The position numbers were made by a program, and so were the translations under genes. Positions 1 through 5,845 of a DNA stretch of 10,336 nt are shown here, piece by piece (position 1 is the first letter of the stretch; each line of letters begins with the position of its first letter). The stretch comes from an uncultured Nitrospina sp. (GTDB lineage: Bacteria; Nitrospinota; Nitrospinia; Nitrospinales; VA-1). The DNA is taken from contig CATMOP010000043.1 in assembly GCA_950072225.1 (NCBI GenBank), positions 1 to 10,336 on the forward strand, read 5' to 3'. The notes beneath the pieces are model-generated. The model searched no databases, had not been told where the DNA came from, and worked only from the letters and a program-made list of their open reading frames with translations.

Positions 1-1
1 T

Positions 2-1111
2 GGTAAAAAAGGCAAGTCCGGTTTACTGGGTCGTGTAAACAATATTACCGATGCTCTCAAAGAAAAGGAACGTCTGTATTTTGCCGAACATGTAGATGGG
101 TACCTTAAGGCAAAGTCTGACGGTGTCACCTATGAAGGGTCGGTGCCTGCCGATTACGAGGTCTATTTTTCTATTTCCGAAAGCACGGAACACCGTTGCC
201 CGATAATGACCATCACCCACCACGGTGGGGTTGATATCGAAGAACTGGATGACGATAAAATGAAAGTTGTGCCGTTTGATGCCTTGACCGGACTGAAAGC
301 GTTTCATGTCTCCAATGCGTTGATGGAGCTGGGCGCACCCACAGCTTTGATCAGTCCCTTGGTTCAGAATCTGCCCAAGCTTTGGGACCTTTATAACAAT
401 TATGGCATGTTGATGCTGGAGCTCAACCCCATCCGCATGCAACCGGGCAAGGGTGGACGCCTGACACCGGTAGCTTGCGATTTTAAATGCGCTTTTGATC
501 TTGATGATCCGGCCTGGAAACGTTTGCACCTTCCGGCGCATCTGTTCGCTTCCGACTACTCTGAGTTCGAGCAGGAGATCAACCAACTGCGCACCTATCA
601 GGGTCAGAGTGACGTATTCGTTATGAATGATAAGGGGACCATCACTGCACCAACTTTCGGTGGCGGTGCCAACGCGATGGTTACGGAACTTCTGGGCGAA
701 GAGGCAACCATCTCTTCCGACTTTGGCGGCAACCCTCCTTATGTAAAAATGAACGATATTTCCAAGATCAGTTTCAAATACTGGTTACCGCAATCCAATG
801 TTCTGTTCATAATCGGCGGCAAGGCCAATAACACCGATATTTATGAAACGTTCCGGGCCATGGGCGACGGATTGCGTGAGTTCTTTCAGACTCACGGGCC
901 GATCCCTCTTTTTGTTGTGGTCGGCAGGGGCGGACCCAATGTTATCCGCGGGATGAACTATTTACGCGATATTCTCGATTCTTTAGGTATCCCTTACCGT
1001 TTCTTCGGGCACGACAGTGCCATGTCCGAGGTTATCAACTACGCTCTGGCGATCAACGAGTGGATGAAAAATGGTGGTAAAGACGATATTAAAGCAAAAC
1101 TTAAAATATAA
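2..1111 (+). CDS. aclB: ATP-citrate lyase, SucC-like (AclB) subunit, 5' end outside window
   Basis: ATP-citrate lyase cleaves citrate with CoA and ATP to acetyl-CoA and oxaloacetate; in autotrophs this is the key step of the reductive TCA cycle, in the cytoplasm. The frame is open from base 2, so the gene starts upstream; compared with Chlorobium AclB and the N-terminal half of animal ACLY, roughly 50-60 residues of the ATP-grasp part are missing. The 369 visible residues match that half: HHGGVDIEE (bases 218-244), LELNPI (416-433), a glycine turn TFGGGAN (653-673), IIGGKANNTD (809-838), RGGPN (926-940) and FGHDSAMSEVI (1004-1036). ANxTD and RGGPN correspond to the citrate-binding region of ACLY. 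The SucD/citrate-synthase-like AclA partner is not in the window, and no gene follows on this strand before the convergent lipoprotein. A SucC-type synthetase or the related citryl-CoA synthetase subunit is the main alternative, but the ACLY-like C-terminal third favours AclB. Confidence 0.88.
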   Translation, partial: GKKGKSGLLGRVNNITDALKEKERLYFAEHVDGYLKAKSDGVTYEGSVPADYEVYFSISESTEHRCPIMTITHHGGVDIEELDDDKMKVVPFDALTGLKAFHVSNALMELGAPTALISPLVQNLPKLWDLYNNYGMLMLELNPIRMQPGKGGRLTPVACDFKCAFDLDDPAWKRLHLPAHLFASDYSEFEQEINQLRTYQGQSDVFVMNDKGTITAPTFGGGANAMVTELLGEEATISSDFGGNPPYVKMNDISKISFKYWLPQSNVLFIIGGKANNTDIYETFRAMGDGLREFFQTHGPIPLFVVVGRGGPNVIRGMNYLRDILDSLGIPYRFFGHDSAMSEVINYALAINEWMKNGGKDDIKAKLKI

Positions 1112-1124
1112 CCACTCGGCGTGG
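1112..1124 (+). other. Small hairpin directly after the aclB stop
   Basis: CCAC (1112-1115) pairs with GTGG (1121-1124) around the loop TCGGC, starting at the base after the TAA. No U-run follows, so it is not a standard intrinsic terminator. CTCGGC (1115-1120) repeats the 5' strand of the large downstream stem (1166-1171), so it could compete for the same partner, GCCGAG at 1248-1253. Function unknown. Confidence 0.35.
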
Positions 1125-1146
1125 GGCCAACTGGCAAAAGTTTTCA

Positions 1147-1271
1147 TTTGCGGGTAAAGAGTTGTCTCGGCTGAACAGGCTATGCCCAATTACCAGCGGC
1201 GGTTCGTCGCCCACTAGCCGTGGTGGCAACGGGTAAGAACCCGTCAAGCCGAGAAAATGTTTGCCCGCAAG
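1147..1271 (+). ncRNA. Candidate structured RNA or palindromic repeat downstream of aclB
   Basis: Bases 1147-1172 pair with 1247-1271 in an imperfect stem: TTGCGGG/CCCGCAA (1148-1154 with 1264-1270), AAA/TTT (1156-1158 with 1260-1262), a few isolated pairs, then TCTCGGCT/AGCCGAGA (1165-1172 with 1247-1254). That is 21 Watson-Crick pairs plus two G-U pairs. Inside lie GGCTA/TAGCC (1178-1182 with 1215-1219), which encloses a GGCGG-TTCG-TCGCC hairpin (1198-1211), and ACGGGT-AAGA-ACCCGT (1229-1244). The result is a closed three-way-junction-like fold. Three pairs are G-U when read on the plus strand (1147/1271, 1155/1263, 1202/1207) but would be A-C on the minus strand, which favours a plus-strand RNA. 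It sits between convergent gene ends, so it is not a leader for either neighbour. It may be a 3' UTR element or processed RNA of aclB, a stand-alone RNA, or a repeat-type element. I do not recognise it as a known RNA family. Confidence 0.45.
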
Positions 1272-1293
1272 ATAAAGACATTGCAATTCACCT

Positions 1294-1308
1294 GCGGAGG
1301 TTCTCCGC
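1294..1308 (-). other. Perfect hairpin at the lipoprotein stop codon
   Basis: GCGGAG (1294-1299) and CTCCGC (1303-1308) form a 6-bp GC-rich stem with a 3-base loop. It begins in the last base of the lipoprotein stop codon, reading on the minus strand. No T-run follows on that strand, so it is at best a weak or Rho-assisted terminator, or an mRNA 3'-end stabiliser. Confidence 0.35.
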
Positions 1309-1613
1309 TAGTAGCTGGATTCGTAGCGATAGGCTTTGACGATATTTTTGTTGTCAAATAAGATGACCAGCCCTTTCGATTGCCCTTCGCCGATCGCCTG
1401 CCAGGTATCGAGTTGATAGGTCCACATAGTGTGGTTGTTTTCTGTTCCTTCTTTATAGGGCACGCCAAACCAGTCCAGGATTTCAATCTGGGTAGTCACA
1501 TTATTTTGAATTTTTTTGACTTTAGAGCTGTCAAAATCTTTCCCGACCGTACCACAACCGCCCACAAGTGGAAGCATGCAAAGGGCTAGGAGAAAAACGC
1601 GTGTAAATTTCAT
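1308..1613 (-). CDS. BamE/SmpA-like small outer-membrane lipoprotein
   Basis: The 101-residue product has a lipoprotein signal: MKFTRV with two basic residues, a hydrophobic run, and the lipobox V17-G18-G19-C20, so mature lipid-modified Cys20 is expected. Residue +2 is Gly, not the inner-membrane retention Asp, so the outer membrane is likely. The mature part follows the SmpA/OmlA/BamE pattern: a helix leading into a Phe-Gly-x-Pro turn (residues 49-52), a W-T-Y strand (64-66), then VILFD and a final strand ending YRYESSY. BamE-type proteins attach to the outer-membrane assembly machine, but many paralogues have no known role, so I give no symbol. An ATG at 1628 would add five residues. The ATG at 1613 is preferred because it has GGAGG five bases upstream and gives a proper signal peptide. 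The upstream gap (1614-1730) has a TATACT box (1676-1681) flanked by a 6-bp inverted repeat TCTTCA/TGAAGA (1664-1669, 1686-1691), with no convincing -35. The gene is convergent with aclB. Confidence 0.75.
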   Translation of the reverse strand: MKFTRVFLLALCMLPLVGGCGTVGKDFDSSKVKKIQNNVTTQIEILDWFGVPYKEGTENNHTMWTYQLDTWQAIGEGQSKGLVILFDNKNIVKAYRYESSY

Positions 1614-1618
1614 GGATC

Positions 1619-1623
1619 CCTCC
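1619..1623 (-). promoter_or_regulatory. Ribosome binding site of the lipoprotein gene
   Basis: GGAGG, within a longer GAGGGAGGG run, lies five bases upstream of the ATG at 1613. It selects this start over the ATG at 1628, which lies upstream of it. Confidence 0.7.
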
Positions 1624-1730
1624 CTCATTTTAGATAATGCTGGGCAAAAAAGAGTGTAACAAATCTTCAGCGGAAAGTATAATTTTGAAGAACCTGTTCC
1701 TACTTAAAAACTTATAAAAATGTCTCCAGG

Positions 1731-2750
1731 TCACGAAGGGGTATGAGGGTAATGGTTGCGATATTCGGTGAGGATACTTTCAATCCGTGTGTGGGAATGG
1801 GCCGGTAGTCGTCCCCCAATATGGGAAACCACCTGCGCCGCACAATAGGAACCGATGATGGCCGAATCTTTCAATGAACGATCATTGATTAAACCATAAA
1901 GGGCTCCAGCGGCATAAAGGTCTCCGGCTCCAGTAGTATCCACCGCCTCGATGGGAAAGGTTCCGACCTGCACCGGGTCATGACCGCTTTTTCCTGCCAG
2001 CGACCCCTTAGCTCCCAGGGTCAGGAACAGGGTGTCCACTAATGCCAATAGTTTGTCAAACGCCTTTCGCGAATCGGTTTCTCCGGTCATGGCCTGGGCT
2101 TCCACTTCATTGCAAAAAAGAATATCAACGTTCCACCGGATAAAGTCCAGCAGGCTGTCTTTGAAGGAATTGACCACAAACGCGTCACTCAAAGTGAAAG
2201 CTACGAGAATGCTCTGCTTTCTAGCGACCCGCGCCATATAGAGCCCGGCCTCGCGGGTTTCGTCTCCGGTCCACAAATAGCCCTCCACATAAACTGCTTT
2301 GGCATTTTGAATGATGGTTGCATCTACATTGTCGGTATGAAGCAATGAAGAGACACCGAGGTTCGTTAGCATCGTGCGTTCGGCATCCGGAGTGATGAGG
2401 ATCACGCAGGTGCCAGTACCCTCGTCGTCGGAACCGGGCCCACAGAACCCAACCCCGCAGGACTGCATGTCTTCCGTGTAATGTTTCCCGTTATCATCGT
2501 TTGCCACACGGCCCAGGTAATAGGACTTGGCCCCCAGAACACTGGCTCCATGGATAGTATTGGCAGCGGAACCTCCGGATGAAAGTTTCTGCGGCTTTGC
2601 CTGCAGGGTTTTTAAAATTTTTCCCTGCTCGACTGCGGAGGTAAGGGTCATGCCGCCTTTGGTCACCGATATTTCTTTTATAAAAGCGTCGTCGACCTGA
2701 ACTTCAATATCAACCAGCGCATTTCCTATTCCTATCAGATCGTAATTCAT
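1731..2750 (-). CDS. PfkB/ribokinase-family carbohydrate or nucleoside kinase (adenosine-kinase-like)
   Basis: A cytoplasmic kinase of 339 residues, normal length for the family, that transfers phosphate from ATP to a sugar or nucleoside hydroxyl. Visible family features in order: the opening strand YDLIGIGNALVDIE (3-16); the substrate-side glycine motif SSGGSAANT (57-65); G-R-V (80-82), typical of signature 1; NEVE (214-217), the N-x-x-E Mg/phosphate motif; and AVDTTGAGDLYAAG (269-282), signature 2, with catalytic Asp277 and the anion-hole GAG. The start motif and 'GIGNALVD' resemble bacterial adenosine-kinase-like proteins, but substrate cannot be fixed from sequence; ribokinase or fructokinase activity remains possible. 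It lies 44 bases after the membrane-protein gene and is probably co-transcribed with it. The ATG at 2750 is right because it precedes the first core strand by only two residues, yet no Shine-Dalgarno sequence is seen upstream (AT-rich AATATTATTT). Confidence 0.85.
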   Translation of the reverse strand: MNYDLIGIGNALVDIEVQVDDAFIKEISVTKGGMTLTSAVEQGKILKTLQAKPQKLSSGGSAANTIHGASVLGAKSYYLGRVANDDNGKHYTEDMQSCGVGFCGPGSDDEGTGTCVILITPDAERTMLTNLGVSSLLHTDNVDATIIQNAKAVYVEGYLWTGDETREAGLYMARVARKQSILVAFTLSDAFVVNSFKDSLLDFIRWNVDILFCNEVEAQAMTGETDSRKAFDKLLALVDTLFLTLGAKGSLAGKSGHDPVQVGTFPIEAVDTTGAGDLYAAGALYGLINDRSLKDSAIIGSYCAAQVVSHIGGRLPAHSHTRIESILTEYRNHYPHTPS

Positions 2751-2794
2751 AAATAATATTTTTCGCGATTTAATTTTTTAACGGAGCATTCAGT

Positions 2795-3322
2795 TTAAGA
2801 AGAAATATTTTCCAGTCCGGACTTGACGAACATTCTATAAGCGAGGAGGCCGAAAAGCGAGACTCCTGCTATAAAAAAAGCGGCTCCCGATGCCTGGGCG
2901 ATCAAGGCAATGGATTCTTTCGCTGCACCGGTTGATCCCATCCCTGGAGCCAGGAACGCGGCCAGCAGCCAGAAGACTCCATAGCCCATACTGCCTAGTC
3001 CACTGAGCAAGGAGATTCCCATTTGTGCGCGGGCAGGAAAACTCAACCAGGCCACCAGCAGTGAAAACGCGATACTAATAACTCCCATGGTCTGCGAATG
3101 CAGATGGGCACGCTTCACATAAATCCATGATTTTTTCACCACCTGGTCGGCCTTGGCCTGATCGCCTCCGTAAACTCCGGATAGTACCTTTTCGGCATTG
3201 CCCTTCAAAGCATCCTTTATGTTGTCTTCGCAACAACCAAACGACAACCCCAGCGATCCTCCAAACAGGATAGCCATCATAGCGACTAAAACTCCGTACT
3301 TGATATGCAAAAATTCAATCAT
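2795..3322 (-). CDS. Four-helix integral membrane protein, unknown function
   Basis: I do not recognise the family. The 175-residue product has four hydrophobic segments at about 7-29, 75-93, 103-125 and 141-163. Between helices 1 and 2 lies a charged stretch of about 45 residues (31-74) rich in Lys/Asp. Cys30-Cys31 sit at the exit of helix 1. A short His-x-His (residues 73 and 75, in RAHLHSQ) sits at the entry of helix 2. The Cys pair and paired His could bind metal or haem, but that is speculative. Helices 3 and 4 are rich in small residues (Gly/Ala/Ser), suggesting tight packing. The ATG has AGGTG five bases upstream, a good ribosome site. It is first of a two-gene unit with the downstream kinase and is transcribed away from the carboxypeptidase gene. 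Length and codon use look ordinary for a real gene. Confidence 0.72.
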   Translation of the reverse strand: MIEFLHIKYGVLVAMMAILFGGSLGLSFGCCEDNIKDALKGNAEKVLSGVYGGDQAKADQVVKKSWIYVKRAHLHSQTMGVISIAFSLLVAWLSFPARAQMGISLLSGLGSMGYGVFWLLAAFLAPGMGSTGAAKESIALIAQASGAAFFIAGVSLFGLLAYRMFVKSGLENISS

Positions 3323-3345
3323 CGTATCACCTGAAATTTTTGTTA

Positions 3346-3374
3346 ATCCTATCCACTTGAGCCAGAGTCGCCAA
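3346..3374 (-). promoter_or_regulatory. Candidate sigma70-type promoter for the membrane protein-kinase unit
   Basis: On the minus strand TTGGCG (3369-3374) and TAGGAT (3346-3351) are separated by exactly 17 bases and match the consensus at 4/6 positions each. Transcription would start near 3339, leaving a short leader with the AGGTG ribosome site. A perfect TTGACA lies further upstream (3386-3391) but has no matching -10 box. Confidence 0.33.
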
Positions 3375-3429
3375 TGTGCCGGGATTTGTCAATTGTAAAT
3401 TTATTTTTAACAGAGTAGAATTTCTCCTG

Positions 3430-4950
3430 ATGAAAAGTGTCCGCCATAAAATCATAACAATTGTTGTCCTGCCCGTGCTCTGTTTCCTTTTGGCGGTTCC
3501 CCTTCCGGCAAGCGCCAAAACTTACGAAAACGGCATTCTGTTATTCCAAAAGAAAATCAAGAAAATCCTTTCTAATTCCTGCTTGAGAAAAAATAATTTT
3601 GGAATAAAAATTTATTCCCTGGACCGCGGCGAATCCCTTTTCGAGTTGCGCGCCAAAAAGGTATTCGTTCCCGCATCAAATTTAAAAATCCTCACCACCG
3701 CAGTTGCCCTTGAAACCCTCGGTCCAAATTACCGATTTCCCACACGGCTTTATACAGATGGCACATTGAAAGGTGAAGTGTTAGACGGCAACCTTTATAT
3801 CAAGGGTTATGGGGACCCAAAATTTGTCACCGAACAAATGTGGCTACTGGTCAACAAGTTGAAAAATCTTCCGGTAAAAAAAATCACCGGGAATATTATT
3901 GGCGACGATTCTTTTTTTGATAACCAGAAAAGGGTGAAGACCTGGATCAAAAATCCCGGTGCGGAGGCCTATGAGGCTCCGCTGGGGGCACTGTCTTTCA
4001 ATTTCAACACGGTTCAGGCCGATGTGAGCCCCGGCCCGAGGGCGGGAAGCAGGCCAAAAATCGTTATCGAGCCAGATATCGAATACATCACACTCAACAA
4101 CCAGGCCAGAACCCTCAAACCCGGCAGGCGAAACCGGCTGATCGTCAATCGAGTGGACCGAAATGGATTTGATGAAATCACAGTTTCAGGAGGAATCCGG
4201 TTGGACCAGGCCCGTGCCCGGTATTTCTTAAATATTACCGACCCTACGCAATATACTCTGAGCACGCTGAAAAAATATTTGGGACATGTGGGCATTCAGT
4301 TCCAGGGAAAAATTGAAAAAGCAATGGTTCCTGAAACCGCAATAGAATTATTAACTCACGAGTCAGAACCTCTTACGCTGGCACTCCAAGGTCTCAATAA
4401 ATTCAGCAACAATTTTGTGGCGGAGCAAATTTTAAAAACCATCGGCGCCGAGAAGTATGGCCCGCCTGGTACAACCCTGAAAGGCCTTAAAACCTTTGAA
4501 GACTACCTGATGGAGCTGGGATACCGTCCCGATCAATATAAAATCCTGGATGGTTCCGGCTTGTCCCGGCAAAACCGGTTGTCTCCGCAAATGATCATTG
4601 ATATCCTTCGCCACGTTAAAAACGACCTGGGAGTGTACCCGGAATTTGTTTCCGCGCTCGGGGTGATGGGTGTGGATGGCAATGTAAAAGACAGAATGAG
4701 AGGCGTGAAAAGTTCGGGCCGGGCGCGAGTCAAAACCGGAACCCTGAATTTTGTCAGCGCGCTTTCCGGTTACTTTCAGTCCGGGGACGGGGAAACTTTT
4801 GCTTTTTCGATTTTGATGAATGACCTGAAATGTTCCAATGGCAGGATCAAAAGACTGCAGGACCAGATCATTCGAGAGGGATTATACTTCCAGCGCATTC
4901 CCACGGGTAGTGTCATTTCCGAGGACCGACGAGCCGCCGGTGGCAGATAG
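3430..4950 (+). CDS. dacB: D-alanyl-D-alanine carboxypeptidase/endopeptidase, PBP4 family (peptidase S13)
   Basis: A periplasmic serine peptidase that trims or cleaves peptidoglycan stem peptides and cross-links. The 506-residue product starts with a Sec signal peptide (MKSVRHK, a hydrophobic core to about residue 24, cleavage probably after ASA at 27-29). All three penicillin-binding motifs are present: S83-N-L-K86 (nucleophile and general base), S326-N-N328, and K435-T-G437 followed by TLNFVSALSGY. The long insert between the first two motifs (about 240 residues) is the hallmark of S13/PBP4 over shorter PBP5-type enzymes, and DGSGLSR (374-380) is also typical. No C-terminal membrane anchor is visible. 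A GTG at 3376 would add 18 residues ahead of the signal peptide and is rejected; the ATG at 3430 has only a weak ribosome site. A loose TTGTCA (3386-3391) with TAACAG (3408-3413) might be its promoter. The gene converges on the 5015-5773 gene with a 64-base gap. Confidence 0.9.
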   Translation: MKSVRHKIITIVVLPVLCFLLAVPLPASAKTYENGILLFQKKIKKILSNSCLRKNNFGIKIYSLDRGESLFELRAKKVFVPASNLKILTTAVALETLGPNYRFPTRLYTDGTLKGEVLDGNLYIKGYGDPKFVTEQMWLLVNKLKNLPVKKITGNIIGDDSFFDNQKRVKTWIKNPGAEAYEAPLGALSFNFNTVQADVSPGPRAGSRPKIVIEPDIEYITLNNQARTLKPGRRNRLIVNRVDRNGFDEITVSGGIRLDQARARYFLNITDPTQYTLSTLKKYLGHVGIQFQGKIEKAMVPETAIELLTHESEPLTLALQGLNKFSNNFVAEQILKTIGAEKYGPPGTTLKGLKTFEDYLMELGYRPDQYKILDGSGLSRQNRLSPQMIIDILRHVKNDLGVYPEFVSALGVMGVDGNVKDRMRGVKSSGRARVKTGTLNFVSALSGYFQSGDGETFAFSILMNDLKCSNGRIKRLQDQIIREGLYFQRIPTGSVISEDRRAAGGR

Positions 4951-5014
4951 CGTGGTGGTTGCCTTAGAAAAAACTACAGAATAAATAGAGATCCTCTTAA
5001 AATATCCCTTATTG

Positions 5015-5773
5015 TCAGCCAAAAACCTTTCGATTTTCCTTCCGGTCTTCTTCCAGGATTTTTTTCCAATCCCTTTTCACGTGAGGTGCGGCCAGGAAAT
5101 CCTCATAAATAGATTTCGCCAGTTCCATGCGGTCAATGCCTTCTGGCGCCACTTGAATATCCAACTGTGCCAGGGCCATGTCAAATTCCCGATCCAGCAA
5201 GGAAGCGGAATCCATACCACACTCTTTCAACGCTTGGCGAACCGTCGCGGGGTCCTGGCCAAAACGTCGCGCAACCTCATTGAGGTTGGAGGGCCGGTAT
5301 TCCTTTTTAGGGCCGATGCCCAAATGGTAGGCGCAGAACAGGTTGAAAGGATCCAGGTTCCCGGTCAAAGGTTTTTCCGATACAGGCGAACTCTTAACCG
5401 AAACATCAACGGATTGTCGTGAAGACGAAGGTCTTCCATTTGCCTGACCCGATCTTTCCCGATGAGGAAATTTTCCCCCACCCTGATCATTCGCATTACT
5501 GCCATGGTTGCGTTTTTGCCGGTAAGGATTCTTGGAGTTTTGAGAATTTCGGTTATTAGTTCCGCCTGACCTGTTCTTGTTGGCTGTTGTCGTGAGGTGA
5601 GAGGTCAAAGCCTGGGAAGTAGCAGCATTAGAAGAAACCCATGGATGGATTCCTCCTTTTCTGGTCCCAGAATTTTGATTTTGATTTTGATTTCTTCCGG
5701 ATGGGTTTCCCTGACGGTTATTAGACCTCCTCGGGTTGCCCCCGCTTTTCCGGAATGAGCCTGTTCTTTTCAA
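5015..5773 (-). CDS. Asn/Gln/Gly/Arg-rich disordered protein with a C-terminal HTH-like domain, unknown function
   Basis: I do not recognise this 252-residue protein. Residues 1-125 are low complexity (Asn, Gln, Ser, Gly, Arg), including N-Q repeats at 28-34, scattered RG/GR/KR pairs and a net basic charge, as in many RNA-binding or condensate-forming tails. Residues 126-139 form a linker. From about 140 the sequence becomes ordinary globular protein: DPFNLFCAYHLGI, then LNEVARRFGQDPATVRQAL (164-182), which reads like a helix-turn-helix, followed by two amphipathic helices and a charged tail (KRDWKKILEEDRKENRK). No signal peptide or membrane segment. Translation must begin at the TTG (5773): no in-frame ATG exists before residue 187, a stop lies five codons upstream, and AAAGGAG sits seven bases before the TTG. 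Last gene of the valS-pepF unit, 72 bases after pepF, so a role with RNA or translation is conceivable but only inferred. Confidence 0.72.
   Translation of the reverse strand: MKRTGSFRKSGGNPRRSNNRQGNPSGRNQNQNQNSGTRKGGIHPWVSSNAATSQALTSHLTTTANKNRSGGTNNRNSQNSKNPYRQKRNHGSNANDQGGGKFPHRERSGQANGRPSSSRQSVDVSVKSSPVSEKPLTGNLDPFNLFCAYHLGIGPKKEYRPSNLNEVARRFGQDPATVRQALKECGMDSASLLDREFDMALAQLDIQVAPEGIDRMELAKSIYEDFLAAPHVKRDWKKILEEDRKENRKVFG
5672..5693 (-). repeat. Hexanucleotide microsatellite coding for Asn-Gln repeats
   Basis: Three copies of ATTTTG plus ATTT (plus-strand reading) lie in the disordered N-terminal part and encode alternating Asn-Gln. As a 6-base unit it could expand or contract without shifting the frame. 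Confidence 0.75.
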
Positions 5774-5820
5774 AACGGTACTCCTTTAAAAATGGTGTGC
5801 AGTGTCATGATCGTTATCAT
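5770..5820 (-). CDS. Possible 12-16 codon leader peptide coupled to the downstream gene
   Basis: In the 72-base gap after pepF a perfect AAGGAGG (5821-5827) precedes an open frame. It starts at ATG 5820 (directly abutting the GGAGG, too close) or in-frame ATG 5808 (12 bases from it, rather far). The frame encodes MITIMTLHTIFKGVPF, or the last 12 of these residues. Its TGA (5772-5770) overlaps the TTG start of the next gene as TTGA, the geometry used for translational coupling. The ribosome site of the next gene lies inside this frame. The peptide resembles nothing I know. Neither start has ideal spacing and such a short open frame can arise by chance, so confidence is low. Confidence 0.28.
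   Translation of the reverse strand: MITIMTLHTIFKGVPF
5781..5787 (-). promoter_or_regulatory. Ribosome binding site fixing a TTG start
   Basis: AAAGGAG lies seven bases upstream of the TTG at 5773, ideal spacing. It is the main reason to accept the non-ATG start of the disordered protein. Confidence 0.75.
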
Positions 5821-5845
5821 CCTCCTTATTTTTGGGTAATGTCTA

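Noticed and set aside
23..586. 187-codon minus-strand open frame opposite aclB
   Set aside because: It lies fully inside the strongly supported AclB frame; the translation has no recognisable domain and reads as an antisense shadow.
1229..1244. GGTAAGA-type loop resembling a helix of bacterial RNase P RNA
   Set aside because: Only this short piece is similar. The conserved RNase P core elements are absent and the 196-base gap is too short for that RNA.
1101..1286. 61-codon minus-strand frame through the folded element
   Set aside because: It overlaps the paired arms and has no ribosome site or protein-like composition; the base-pairing pattern explains the sequence better than coding.
3376..3429. 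GTG at 3376 as the dacB start
   Set aside because: It would put 18 residues ahead of a complete Sec signal peptide and has no ribosome site; ATG 3430 is better.
4987..4997. AGAG-ATC-CTCT mini-hairpin between the convergent dacB and disordered-protein genes as a terminator
   Set aside because: The stem is only four pairs and no U-run follows directly on either strand; no credible terminator is visible in 4951-5014.
5807..5820. ATGAT-CGTT-ATCAT near-palindrome as an operator
   Set aside because: The arms are only five bases, and the sequence also forms the two ATG codons of the mini-frame; too weak to call.
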